Origin: Psychrobacter sanguinis
GTDB taxonomy: Bacteria > Pseudomonadota > Gammaproteobacteria > Pseudomonadales > Moraxellaceae
Direction: 5' to 3'
NCBI RefSeq assembly: GCF_020736705.1
Contig: NZ_CP085990.1
Coordinates: forward strand, 1,302,001-1,366,000
DNA: 64,000 nucleotides
Made by a program: the position numbers and the translations under genes. The notes below the pieces were generated by a model. That model was given only the letters and a program-made list of their open reading frames with translations. It was not told the DNA's origin and did no database searches. This document shows, in pieces, positions 52,049-64,000 of the stretch; within the stretch, counting starts at the first letter, position 1; each line of letters starts with the position of its first letter.

Positions 52049-53983
52049 TTACTCCTCATCAGTTTTAGGTTGTAGTCGACCTTTTTGATCGACAGCTTTC
52101 TGTACTAATTCTATAAAGTCAGCCACAGACATTACGCCAAGGTTCTCGCCTTCACGAGTACGTACGTTGACTTGTCCTGACTCAACTTCCTTATCCCCTA
52201 ATACTAGCATATAGGGGATACGTTCTAATGTTCTTTCTCGTATCTTAAATCCAATTTTTTCATTACGCAAGTCACTAATAGCACGCAAACCTGCATTTTG
52301 TAGCTCAGCGACCACGTTTTGACAAGCTTCTGACTGCTTATCGGTAATGTTCATGACCACAACTTGCTGTGGGGCAAGCCATACTGGCATCCAACCTGCA
52401 TAGTGTTCAATTAACATACCTAAGAAACGCTCGAATGAACCTAAGATGGCGCGATGCAGCATAATAGGGGTTTCACGTTCATTATTTTCGTTCACAAATT
52501 CAGCGTCTAAGCGTTCTGGCATGTTAGGGTCTACCTGAATAGTACCGCACTGCCAAACACGACCCAAGCTATCTTTTAAACTAAATTCAATTTTTGGTCC
52601 GTAGAATGCGCCTTCACCAGGTAGATACTCCCACTCAAGACCTGAACTATCCAGTGCTTCCGCAAGTGCTTTCTCAGCGATGTCCCAAGACTCATCAGTA
52701 CCCACACGCTTTTCTGGACGGGTAGACAGTTTCATATCGATTTGGTCGAAACCAAAGTCTTTATAAACATCCAGTGTCAGCTTAATGAAATTAGCCACTT
52801 CTTCTTGAATCTGTGCTTGAGTACAGAAGATGTGAGCATCATCTTGAGTAAAGCCGCGAACACGCATTAGACCGTGTAATGAGCCTGATGGTTCATTACG
52901 ATGACATGAACCAAATTCTGCTAAGCGAATAGGCAGCTCACGGTAAGACTTTAAGCCTTGATTGAACACTTGCACGTGACAAGGACAGTTCATTGGTTTA
53001 ACCGCATAATCGCGGCTTTCACTTGAAGTGGTGAACATATTGGTCGCATAGTTACCCCAATGTCCCGACTTTTCCCACAGGCTTCTATCAACGATTTGCG
53101 GCGTTTTAATTTCTTGATAGCCATTGTCTTTTTGTACTTTACGCATGTATTGCTCAAGTACTTGATAGATAGTCCAGCCATTTGGATGCCAGAATACCAT
53201 GCCTGGTGACTGCTCTTGCATATGGAATAGGTTTAGCTGACGACCAATCTTACGGTGATCACGCTTTTCAGCTTCTTCAATGCGGGTAATATAAGCTTGT
53301 AAGTCTTTCTTATCTGCCCAAGCCGTACCATAAATACGTTGAAGCTGTTCATTTTTGGCATCACCACGCCAGTAAGCACCACTCATCTTGGTAAGCTTAA
53401 ATACTTTTAAGAAACGAGTGTTAGGCACGTGTGGACCACGGCACATATCGACGTATTCTTGGTGGAAATATAGGCCAAACTCTTTTTCTTCTGGCATGTC
53501 ATTGATAAGCTTCAGCTTATAATCTTCATTACGTTCTTTAAAGATTCTGATCGCTTCGTCACGCGGAGTCATTTTTTTAATAACGTCATAGTTTTGCTTA
53601 ATCAGCTCTGCCATACGTTTTTCGATCGCTGACATATCATCAGGTGTGAATGGCGTTTCACTAAAGATATCGTAGTAAAAACCTTCTTCGATGACAGGAC
53701 CAATAACCATTTTAACGTCTGGATACAACTGTTTTACCGCATGGCCCAATAAATGAGCGCAAGAGTGACGAATGATGTCGACACCATCTGCATCTTTAGG
53801 GGTCACAATCTCAATTTTTGCGTCATGGGTAATTGGATCGCTTGCATCGACAAGCTTACCATCCACACGTCCTGCAACTGTTGCTTTAGCAAGGCCTGGA
53901 CCTATGCTTTCTGCGACTTGCATGACTGTTGTCGCACCGTCAAACTCTTTTACACTGCCATCAGGTAAAGTAATTGCAACCAT
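52049..53983 (-). CDS. thrS: Threonyl-tRNA synthetase
   Basis: A 644-residue class II synthetase. An N-terminal TGS domain ([13 protein letters not shown]) is followed by the editing domain with [10 protein letters not shown] (73-82), the class II catalytic core ([11 protein letters not shown] for zinc; [16 protein letters not shown]) and the anticodon-binding domain ending [16 protein letters not shown]. The start ATG at 53983 is chosen because the product then begins VAITLPDGS as in E. coli; the upstream extension is artefactual. Translationally linked to infC. No T-box or operator was recognised in its leader. Confidence 0.97.
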   Translation of the reverse strand: MVAITLPDGSVKEFDGATTVMQVAESIGPGLAKATVAGRVDGKLVDASDPITHDAKIEIVTPKDADGVDIIRHSCAHLLGHAVKQLYPDVKMVIGPVIEEGFYYDIFSETPFTPDDMSAIEKRMAELIKQNYDVIKKMTPRDEAIRIFKERNEDYKLKLINDMPEEKEFGLYFHQEYVDMCRGPHVPNTRFLKVFKLTKMSGAYWRGDAKNEQLQRIYGTAWADKKDLQAYITRIEEAEKRDHRKIGRQLNLFHMQEQSPGMVFWHPNGWTIYQVLEQYMRKVQKDNGYQEIKTPQIVDRSLWEKSGHWGNYATNMFTTSSESRDYAVKPMNCPCHVQVFNQGLKSYRELPIRLAEFGSCHRNEPSGSLHGLMRVRGFTQDDAHIFCTQAQIQEEVANFIKLTLDVYKDFGFDQIDMKLSTRPEKRVGTDESWDIAEKALAEALDSSGLEWEYLPGEGAFYGPKIEFSLKDSLGRVWQCGTIQVDPNMPERLDAEFVNENNERETPIMLHRAILGSFERFLGMLIEHYAGWMPVWLAPQQVVVMNITDKQSEACQNVVAELQNAGLRAISDLRNEKIGFKIRERTLERIPYMLVLGDKEVESGQVNVRTREGENLGVMSVADFIELVQKAVDQKGRLQPKTDEE

Positions 53984-54173
53984 AATCTCAAATCCAAATA
54001 ATCTATAACGCAAACAAAGAAATCATCATATAATAATTGTGATGATAATAATAAATACAACCGTTAAACAAAAAAACCGACTTAAAAGCCAGCTAAATAG
54101 TCGCTATTCCCACTATTATAAAGGATTTTTCAAAACACGTCTTTATTTCTATATATCCGCGGTTTTTAGTAGC

Positions 54174-55028
54174 TTATCCTACTTTAATGAGAGTAACGTT
54201 CTCAGGGGGATTTGCCATCTCTTGCCTCTCAAACACCCAATTATGACCAGACCAGAAATAATCCGTTTTTTCATCGTCATTAAAGCCCAAAAGGGCCAGT
54301 TGCAGTTGATGCCCATGATATTGTAACAAATAGGTTTTAATAGCCAGCATCAGACGATATATCAAAAACCCTGAAGAGGGTGCCGACGAATGAATATGTT
54401 CATAAATAGGATAATCTGCAACTACAGGATGCGTGTCGGGTAAGATACTAGAATAATGAGCGTTTTTAATCGCTGCACTCAATGAATCGCTCAGCTCAAG
54501 CGTTACAGTATCATCAATAGGATCGTCATCAGGACTGGGATCGTCCGCTAGTGTCGGAAAATGATACCTATCATTACCGAACAAGAAGCCTACCTTATTA
54601 TCTTTAAGCATCTGCTCAATAATAGTTATATTATTATGGCGCGGAGGTAATCCGAAGTGGATACGGCTGTCACCAATTTGTCTAAAGAACAGTAGTTTAG
54701 TCAGCTGCGCTGCTAATGGACTATGAGCGAAATACTCTGCTTGAATAAAATGGTTAAATAAGACCACAATATCGCCTTTCTGTAGCGTTTGATCTAAATC
54801 ATTTGTAGTAATAGAAGGGTTGTTAGCAACAAATATTACGCGGCTATTGTCTAAAAGAGCTTCTCTAATATGTCGTGGTAGAGTCAAATAAGCATCCTTT
54901 AGATAAGTATCATGTAGAAGCGTATCCTGGGGATAAGGTTGCTCATTGGGTGCTAGCTTAGTAGAAAACTGGTTGTGATTAGAGTTAGATTTAGATAAAT
55001 CCATGAGGTGAGGTAAGGGTAGAGTCAT
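54174..55028 (-). CDS. Uncharacterised protein, weak glycosyltransferase-29-like pattern
   Basis: A 284-residue protein. Segments VIFVANNPSI, GDIVVLFNHF and FFRQIGDSRIHFGLPP in the first half and LLGFNDDEKTDYFWSGHNWVFERQEM in the second recall the (V)GNSPS...D.V.RFN and GF...H.w..E pattern of sialyl- and Kdo-transferase-like proteins of LPS assembly, but I cannot assign it. A Pro-rich region and acidic loop (SPDDDPIDDT) lie between. The ATG at 55028 lacks a ribosome site, and 55004 (MDLSKSN) is an alternative. Stand-alone gene between thrS and the rrn operon. Confidence 0.5.
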   Translation of the reverse strand: MTLPLPHLMDLSKSNSNHNQFSTKLAPNEQPYPQDTLLHDTYLKDAYLTLPRHIREALLDNSRVIFVANNPSITTNDLDQTLQKGDIVVLFNHFIQAEYFAHSPLAAQLTKLLFFRQIGDSRIHFGLPPRHNNITIIEQMLKDNKVGFLFGNDRYHFPTLADDPSPDDDPIDDTVTLELSDSLSAAIKNAHYSSILPDTHPVVADYPIYEHIHSSAPSSGFLIYRLMLAIKTYLLQYHGHQLQLALLGFNDDEKTDYFWSGHNWVFERQEMANPPENVTLIKVG

Positions 55029-55328
55029 ATATAAAGTACTTATCAAGGTCAGAAGTATATCGTTGAATGTAGATTCAAGCAGAGTACTATAAAAATAAAG
55101 CTTTAAAGTTTATAGCTTTAGGGTTAATAAAGTAAGTCATTAAAAGTAGTAAAATGCCTTGACGCTTACAAAAAACACTATATACTAGCCATCTGTTAAG
55201 AACAAAGCCCAATCATCTAAATTAAAACTTGATGTAAAACAAGTATTTAATGGTATGTTTTGGCTAATTTGTGAATGTTGTTTGAAATGAGTTTGATAAA
55301 CAATTTTCAAATAAAACAAAACAAACCC
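55029..55328. other. Upstream region of rrn operon
   Basis: This AT-rich stretch holds no supported gene. Its right end borders P1; an UP-like A/T-rich run precedes the -35 at 55316-55328. Confidence 0.5.
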
Positions 55329-55356
55329 TTGACACCAGATACAAAACGCGTATAAT
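55329..55356 (+). promoter_or_regulatory. rrn promoter P1
   Basis: TTGACA, 16-bp spacer and TATAAT form a near-consensus promoter. The region after the -10 (ACGCACC) is C/G-rich, as in stringently controlled rRNA promoters, and A/T-rich DNA lies upstream, in keeping with an UP element. Confidence 0.9.
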
Positions 55357-55446
55357 ACGCACCTCATCGGGACAACGTAGTTAATGAATATTGACTTCGG
55401 TCTTTGGTTTGATTACGATGACTTGATAAAGAATTTAAAAAAGCTG

Positions 55447-55474
55447 TTGACAAATATTTTGAATAAGATATACT
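55447..55474 (+). promoter_or_regulatory. rrn promoter P2
   Basis: TTGACA and TATACT are separated by 16 bp, 118 bp downstream of P1, giving the usual tandem arrangement. After the -10 comes AGACGGCTCG, also GC-containing. Confidence 0.85.
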
Positions 55475-55580
55475 AGACGGCTCGCTACTAAGGCTAACCA
55501 ATCTTCGAATTGAAGATAGAGTATCCTTTAATAGCACAACTTAATACGGACGACGTACTAAGTCAACTATTTAAAAGCTA

Positions 55581-55599
55581 AAATCAAAGAACAACTTGT
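55581..55599 (+). repeat. 16S processing stem, left arm
   Basis: AAATCAAAGAACAACTTGT is perfectly complementary to bases 57367-57385 on the far side of 16S, so a 19-bp stem forms in the precursor, the RNase III processing site. Confidence 0.9.
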
Positions 55600-55802
55600 G
55601 TGGATTTTTGCTGATTTAGAATGCTAAAAATTAAAGTTGGGCTTATCTCTTTTCGGGATGAGGACTAACTATAAAAATTATCATTCTTTATTAGTAGAGA
55701 AACTCGAAGTTAATTCATTATATGAAACATACGGAAAAGCAATTTGCTAGTATTGAATGAGCCAAGTTTAGAAGTCTCTTTAAAGGACTTCATAGCAAGA
55801 TT

Positions 55803-57337
<1,535 letters not shown>

Positions 57338-57366
57338 TTGACGCATTCGGTCAGCAAGAATTCACA

Positions 57367-57385
57367 ACAAGTTGTTCTTTGATTT
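57367..57385 (+). repeat. 16S processing stem, right arm
   Basis: ACAAGTTGTTCTTTGATTT pairs with 55581-55599 across the 16S gene. Confidence 0.9.
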
Positions 57386-57398
57386 AGCAAGCTCTTAA

Positions 57399-57475
57399 GG
57401 GTCTGTAGCTCAGCTGGTTAGAGCACCGTGTTGATAACGCGGGGGTCATAAGTTCAAGTCTTATCAGACCCACCA
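57399..57475 (+). tRNA. ileT: tRNA-Ile (GAU)
   Basis: A 77-base cloverleaf: GGGTCTG acceptor, anticodon GAT at 57433-57435, TTCAAGTC T-loop and encoded CCA. Its place in the 16S-23S spacer with tRNA-Ala is classic. Confidence 0.96.
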
Positions 57476-57488
57476 CTTATCCCGATAC

Positions 57489-57564
57489 GGGGCCATAGCT
57501 CAGTTGGTAGAGCGCCTGCCTTGCACGCAGGAGGTCAGGAGTTCGACTCTCCTTGGCTCCACCA
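57489..57564 (+). tRNA. alaT: tRNA-Ala (UGC)
   Basis: A 76-base cloverleaf: GGGGCCA acceptor, anticodon TGC at 57522-57524, GTTCGACTC T-arm and encoded CCA. It lies 13 bp behind tRNA-Ile in the spacer. Confidence 0.96.
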
Positions 57565-57722
57565 TATTGGATTACGGATTAAGAGTAGATAAAATAGAAT
57601 TAAGTGATTCATCTTTATAATGAAGGTAATGATTACTTACTTCTGTTTTATACAGAAAATATATGACGATCTGATGAAGACGTTATTACTATTTAAAAAC
57701 ATAGATATGAGTTGTAATATAC

Positions 57723-57813
57723 GGTTAGACGATGAATCATTCACTGAGCCATTGTCTAACCAGATAACCAACCTTTTAATGACATCAGTTGTTATCCCAA
57801 GGGGTTGGTTATC
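57723..57813 (+). repeat. Two stem-loops in the 16S-23S spacer
   Basis: GGTTAGAC (57723-57730) pairs with GTCTAACC (57754-57761), and GATAACCAACC (57763-57773) with GGTTGGTTATC (57803-57813). They stand between tRNA-Ala and the 23S gene and may guide processing. A short frame through this stretch (57620-57820) is thus dismissed. Confidence 0.75.
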
Positions 57814-57895
57814 AAAGTAAAGAGAACTGAATCAAGCGTAAATTATCAAGGTGATATCGTTATAATTACAGACTAAAGACCCTTTGGGGTTGTAT

Positions 57896-60748
<2,853 letters not shown>

Positions 60749-60896
60749 ACAACACCCAAGTGGTTTTGTAGCTCCTTATAAAGAGCAAGCTATAATTATT
60801 TCGATATCACCCTGATAATATATTGATTCAGGTTCTGATATAATAGTCAAACAAAGTTGAGCTAATAGCTTAACCAACTCATATCTATACCCCCTT

Positions 60897-61011
60897 TGCT
60901 GACGACAATAGCACGATGGAACCACCTGATCCCTTCTCGAACTCAGAAGTGAAACATCGTTGCGCCAATGGTAGTGTGGTTCGCCCATGTGAGAGTAGGT
61001 CATCGTCAGCT
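60897..61011 (+). rRNA. rrf: 5S ribosomal RNA
   Basis: About 115 bases, with terminal helix GCTGACGA / TCGTCAGC and the conserved CGAACTCAGAAGTGAAAC and GGTAGTGTGG. Follows 23S after a 150-bp spacer and precedes the operon terminator. Confidence 0.95.
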
Positions 61012-61022
61012 CCCTATACCTT

Positions 61023-61060
61023 AAAAGCCCCCATTCATTTCTGAATGGGGGCTTTTTTTA
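61023..61060 (+). terminator. rrn operon terminator
   Basis: Perfect 15-bp stem AAAAGCCCCCATTCA / TGAATGGGGGCTTTT, 4-base loop, then T-run. It closes the operon just after 5S. Confidence 0.95.
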
Positions 61061-61293
61061 TGTCTGGGTTTTTAATTGGCTAGCCATACTATTTGCTTTG
61101 ATAATATGGCTTATTTATTGGCTAATGACCTTAAATATATATCGCACTGTCCAAAAAGCTAAATAATAGCTACTCAATAATAGAAGAAACATAATTAAAC
61201 TGATTATCCCGCCTTAGTCTATATAATTGAGGACTATCTGACTGGCTAAATTTTAAGCTTTTTACTTCATTTTATCTATTTGGTCTATATTCA

Positions 61294-62289
61294 ATGTCCA
61301 TCGACTTATCTAATACCCTTATCGTTGCAATCTCTGCTACCGCACTTTTTGATTTAACAGAATCAGAGCAATATCGTGAACAACAGCTTAAGGAAAACCC
61401 TAAAGAAGCAACAAAGTTGTTTCGCGAGTATATGCAACAACATGAGAACGACCCTTTAGAAATAGGTGCCGGATACCCGTTAATTCAAGCCATATTAAAT
61501 CTCAATAACTGTGTGGAAACAACTTCTGAAGACAGTTATGAAAAAAATGCCCCATTAGTGGAAGTGGTCATTATCTCGAAAAGTTGCCCCGAAACTGGGA
61601 TTCGAGTATTAAACGCCATTCGTCAACGTGGCTTATGTATTACCCGTTCAGCATTTATCTCTGGTGGTCAGGTTGCTGATTATATTGCTGATTTCAAAGT
61701 AGATTTATTTTTAACCACCAATCGAGAGGACGCACAAAGTGTTGCCGATGCTCAGATTTGCGCCTGTGCTATTTTAGATGCCACACCGGTTAATACCTTT
61801 AAATTAGATACGGATCAACTGCGTATTGCTTTTGATGGCGATGCAGTACTATTTGATGATTCTGGGGAATTGCTGTATAAACAAAAAGGATTAAAAGCAT
61901 TTCACGATAGGGAAGCAATGATGGCAGACCTGCCTATTGAGAAAGGTCCGTATGCTGATTTATTGATAAAGCTGTCACACTTACAAGCAAGGTTGCCTCA
62001 TCTAGAAGATTTTCAGCCCATTCAAATTGCTTTAGTAACCGCCCGAAATGCGCCCGCTGACTTACGGGCTATCAAAACCTTGCGGCAGTGGGGCGTTTCA
62101 GTAGATGTGGCGTTTTTCTTAGGCGGTCTCGAGAAAACTTCTGTTCTAAAAACCTTTGCCCCGCATATTTTCTTTGATGATTCGATACAACATATTGATG
62201 CAGCGAGAAATTATGTACCTACTGCTTTGGTCCCTTATCATTCTACTTCTAAGCTATACAAGCACACTTGGACGCCAATAGACAGCTAA
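61294..62289 (+). CDS. 5'-nucleotidase (PF06189 cytosolic type)
   Basis: A 331-residue cytosolic protein. The HAD-like nucleophile/acid motif FDGDAVLF lies near 180-187, with VVIISKSCPETGIRV, ISGGQVADYI and the closing VTARNAPADLRAI and FFDDSIQHI segments, all of the NT5C1-like 5'-nucleotidase family. It would dephosphorylate nucleoside monophosphates. The gene stands alone after the rrn operon. Confidence 0.92.
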   Translation: MSIDLSNTLIVAISATALFDLTESEQYREQQLKENPKEATKLFREYMQQHENDPLEIGAGYPLIQAILNLNNCVETTSEDSYEKNAPLVEVVIISKSCPETGIRVLNAIRQRGLCITRSAFISGGQVADYIADFKVDLFLTTNREDAQSVADAQICACAILDATPVNTFKLDTDQLRIAFDGDAVLFDDSGELLYKQKGLKAFHDREAMMADLPIEKGPYADLLIKLSHLQARLPHLEDFQPIQIALVTARNAPADLRAIKTLRQWGVSVDVAFFLGGLEKTSVLKTFAPHIFFDDSIQHIDAARNYVPTALVPYHSTSKLYKHTWTPIDS

Positions 62290-62370
62290 CGCTGTGGTGC
62301 TTTCTACTTGGATTGGGCTAGGGTAAGACGACTGACTCGTATCTAATGACAATAGGGCAAGCCCTATTCT

Positions 62371-62979
62371 ATGGCGACCATTATGAACTGGCAGAAAATA
62401 TTTAACTTGATTAAGCACCGTATTGGCCAAGTAGTGGGGCTTTATGGTTTTGTGTTAATTCCCATATGGGTAATGTATTTTTTAAACAGCACCGTATTAT
62501 TTAATTACTGGAATGCGTTGGGGATTATTCCACGTACCTTAAGTTTAAATAGCTTAATAGGGGTAACAGCCTCTTGGACCATGCATGGGAATTTTGCACA
62601 TTTGATGGGCAATTCACTTATTTTGGTACAAATATTATTTTTATTCGGGTTGTTTGAACGTAATGCCTATCGCACCATAGTGAAGCTTATTCTTGGTTCT
62701 GGCCTAATGACATGGGGATTAGGCTCTCCCTTTTCTATACATATTGGGGCATCAGGACTGATATTCGCAATGCTCGGCTATATGGTAGGTGGTGCAGTTT
62801 TTGCAAAACGTTGGGGTTATTTGTTGGCGTGCATAATAATGGGTGCCAGCTACTGGTTTATCTTAAAAGAAGGGCTAATGCCACAATCAGGTATTTCGTT
62901 CGCTGCTCATTTTGGCGGACTGTGTGTGGGTTTATTAATTGGGGCAAACTCAAAACATTATTATACTAAAGGTAATTAA
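62371..62979 (+). CDS. Rhomboid family intramembrane protease
   Basis: A 202-residue, six-helix membrane protein. The catalytic serine is S128 in GASG and the partner histidine is H180 in FAAHFGG, with the HLMGNS motif (about 77-82) holding the oxyanion region. It cuts helices of membrane proteins inside the bilayer. The ATG at 62371 lacks a good ribosome site, and codon 5 (62383) is possible. A hairpin after the stop, at 62998-63025, has no T-run. Confidence 0.93.
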   Translation: MATIMNWQKIFNLIKHRIGQVVGLYGFVLIPIWVMYFLNSTVLFNYWNALGIIPRTLSLNSLIGVTASWTMHGNFAHLMGNSLILVQILFLFGLFERNAYRTIVKLILGSGLMTWGLGSPFSIHIGASGLIFAMLGYMVGGAVFAKRWGYLLACIIMGASYWFILKEGLMPQSGISFAAHFGGLCVGLLIGANSKHYYTKGN

Positions 62980-62997
62980 GCCAGTATTAATATCGTT

Positions 62998-63025
62998 AAG
63001 GTTGAGTATGTTGGGCATCAACCTT
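62998..63025 (+). repeat. Hairpin between rhomboid gene and pcnB
   Basis: AAGGTTGA pairs with TCAACCTT around a 12-base loop. It may be a weak transcription end or RNA structure; no clear T-run follows. Confidence 0.5.
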
Positions 63026-63124
63026 GAAAATTTGTTACACTAGCACTTATATATGCCTTGTATTATCCATCCTAGATTTTGGCGGATAATGGTAGGCTTT
63101 TGTTAGTTTGTAGGGAGTAGATGC

Positions 63125-64000
63125 ATGGCAGAACGTTCAGCCAAGCAGTTAGGGTTAAGTAAGGCGGATTTACCCAATTCGATAATTGAAGTTATAGCCA
63201 CGCTAAGTAAAGCGGGTTTCGACGCGTATATTGTTGGTGGTGGGGTCCGTGACACACTTTTAGGATTAAATCCAAAAGATTTTGATGCCGTAACTGATGC
63301 AAGACCGCATGAAGTGAAAGACTTGTTTGGCAAGCGTTGCCGTATTATTGGGCGTCGTTTTCAGTTAGCACATGTGTATTCAGGCCGCGACATGATTGAA
63401 GTGGCCACTTTTCGTGCGCCACCGAGTGGTGACGCACATACCACCAGTGATGGTATGATTGTCCGCGATAATGTCTGGGGTGACATCCATCAAGATTTTG
63501 CCCGCCGCGACTTCTCAATCAATGCCATGTATTATGAGCCTTTAAAAGGCGTGGTCTATGATTTCTGTGATGCACTAGACGATATCAAAAATAAAACTCT
63601 AAGATTATTGGGTCATGCCCCGCTTAGAATTGAAGAAGATCCGGTTCGTCTACTGCGTGCTTTGCGATTTAAGGCCAAATTGGGCTTTGAGTTTGACGCA
63701 GATTTGTCAGAGCAGTTTCATGATGATAATTGGGCATTATTAGATCAGGTTTCTCCGCATAGATTGTATGATGAATCGCAAAAGATGTTTACTGGCGGTT
63801 ATTTGGTACCTTTATTGCCTCTTTTATTTGAGTATGGTGCGATCCGCCATCTGATTATATATCCGCCTGAGCAGCCAAGTCGATTGGTGAATCAGGTAGC
63901 GATTAATACTGATAAGCGTATTGCCTTGGGCAAAAGTATTAATCCTGCCTTTTTCTATGCTGCGCTGCTATGGGAAAATTATCTGCATCAACTGGCTAAG
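63125..64000 (+). CDS. pcnB: Poly(A) polymerase PcnB (partial, cut by window end)
   Basis: The first 292 codons, with no stop in the window. GGGVRDTLLG (38-47), KDFDAVTDA (51-59, the catalytic Asp pair), RRFQLAHV and EVATFRAPP, RRDFSINAMYY and RIEEDPVRLLRALRF follow the class II nucleotidyltransferase pattern; the LAHV...EVATFR order is that of PcnB rather than of the CCA-adding enzyme. It adds 3' A tails that speed RNA decay. AGGGAG nine bases before the ATG is a good ribosome site. Confidence 0.93.
   Translation, partial: MAERSAKQLGLSKADLPNSIIEVIATLSKAGFDAYIVGGGVRDTLLGLNPKDFDAVTDARPHEVKDLFGKRCRIIGRRFQLAHVYSGRDMIEVATFRAPPSGDAHTTSDGMIVRDNVWGDIHQDFARRDFSINAMYYEPLKGVVYDFCDALDDIKNKTLRLLGHAPLRIEEDPVRLLRALRFKAKLGFEFDADLSEQFHDDNWALLDQVSPHRLYDESQKMFTGGYLVPLLPLLFEYGAIRHLIIYPPEQPSRLVNQVAINTDKRIALGKSINPAFFYAALLWENYLHQLAK

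Noticed and set aside
57620..57820. 66-codon frame in the 16S-23S spacer
   Set aside because: It runs through two RNA stem-loops of the pre-rRNA spacer and starts directly after tRNA-Ala.

Overview
The window comes from a gammaproteobacterium of the Moraxellaceae, most probably Psychrobacter. The basis is the style of the 16S rRNA, the divergent serB/SMP_2 pair, minCDE beside cytochrome b561, oxyR beside ahpC, and the many proteins with long acidic or low-complexity insertions. Most of it is housekeeping chromosome with simple hairpin-plus-T terminators between units.

Layout. 1-9150: serB, the divergent SMP_2 membrane protein, a very acidic small protein, a UPF0149 protein, two UPF0145 (YbjQ) paralogues and valS. 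9200-14280: an AT-rich accessory patch with a pentapeptide-repeat membrane protein, a Cys-rich small protein, two lipoproteins, a bile-acid/sodium symporter family protein, and a 102-bp remnant duplicating the 3' end of the first lipoprotein. 14280-22190: a POT/MFS transporter without the usual ExxER motif, a 40-residue lipoprotein, brnQ, an ornithine cyclodeaminase-family enzyme, a YbaN protein, a universal stress protein, a cold-shock gene with a clear promoter and long leader, and an LPG-flippase-like protein. 22480-26170: ccmABCDE, on the minus strand. 26530-28610: a YbjN-like protein and a class II-type deacetylase. 28800-31390: an OmpR-type two-component pair. 32330-37640: cytochrome b561, minCDE, a voltage-sensor-like membrane protein and a YihG-like acyltransferase. 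38450-46140: an OmpA-type lipoprotein, then a probable Fur-controlled cluster (imelysin, di-haem oxidoreductase, second imelysin, DUF1513 propeller), then a YgjP-type metalloprotease. 46390-49690: oxyR and ahpC, separated by an IS630-family element. 49840-54000: telA, infC (AUU start) and thrS. 54170-61060: a lipid-A/glycan-enzyme-like unknown and a complete rrn operon (two promoters, 16S, tRNA-Ile, tRNA-Ala, 23S, 5S, terminator). 61290-64000: 5'-nucleotidase, rhomboid protease and the start of pcnB.

Working together: CcmA-E deliver haem for c-type cytochromes, and the di-haem oxidoreductase in the iron cluster (two CxxCH sites) would depend on that pathway. OxyR and AhpC form a peroxide regulon. 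MinCDE place the division site. thrS and infC are translationally linked. No CRISPR array, prophage or recognised defence system was found. The least explained parts are the iron cluster, the 9.2-11.6 kb patch, the S4-like protein at 35466-36542 and several strong palindromes or tandem repeats in intergenic DNA.
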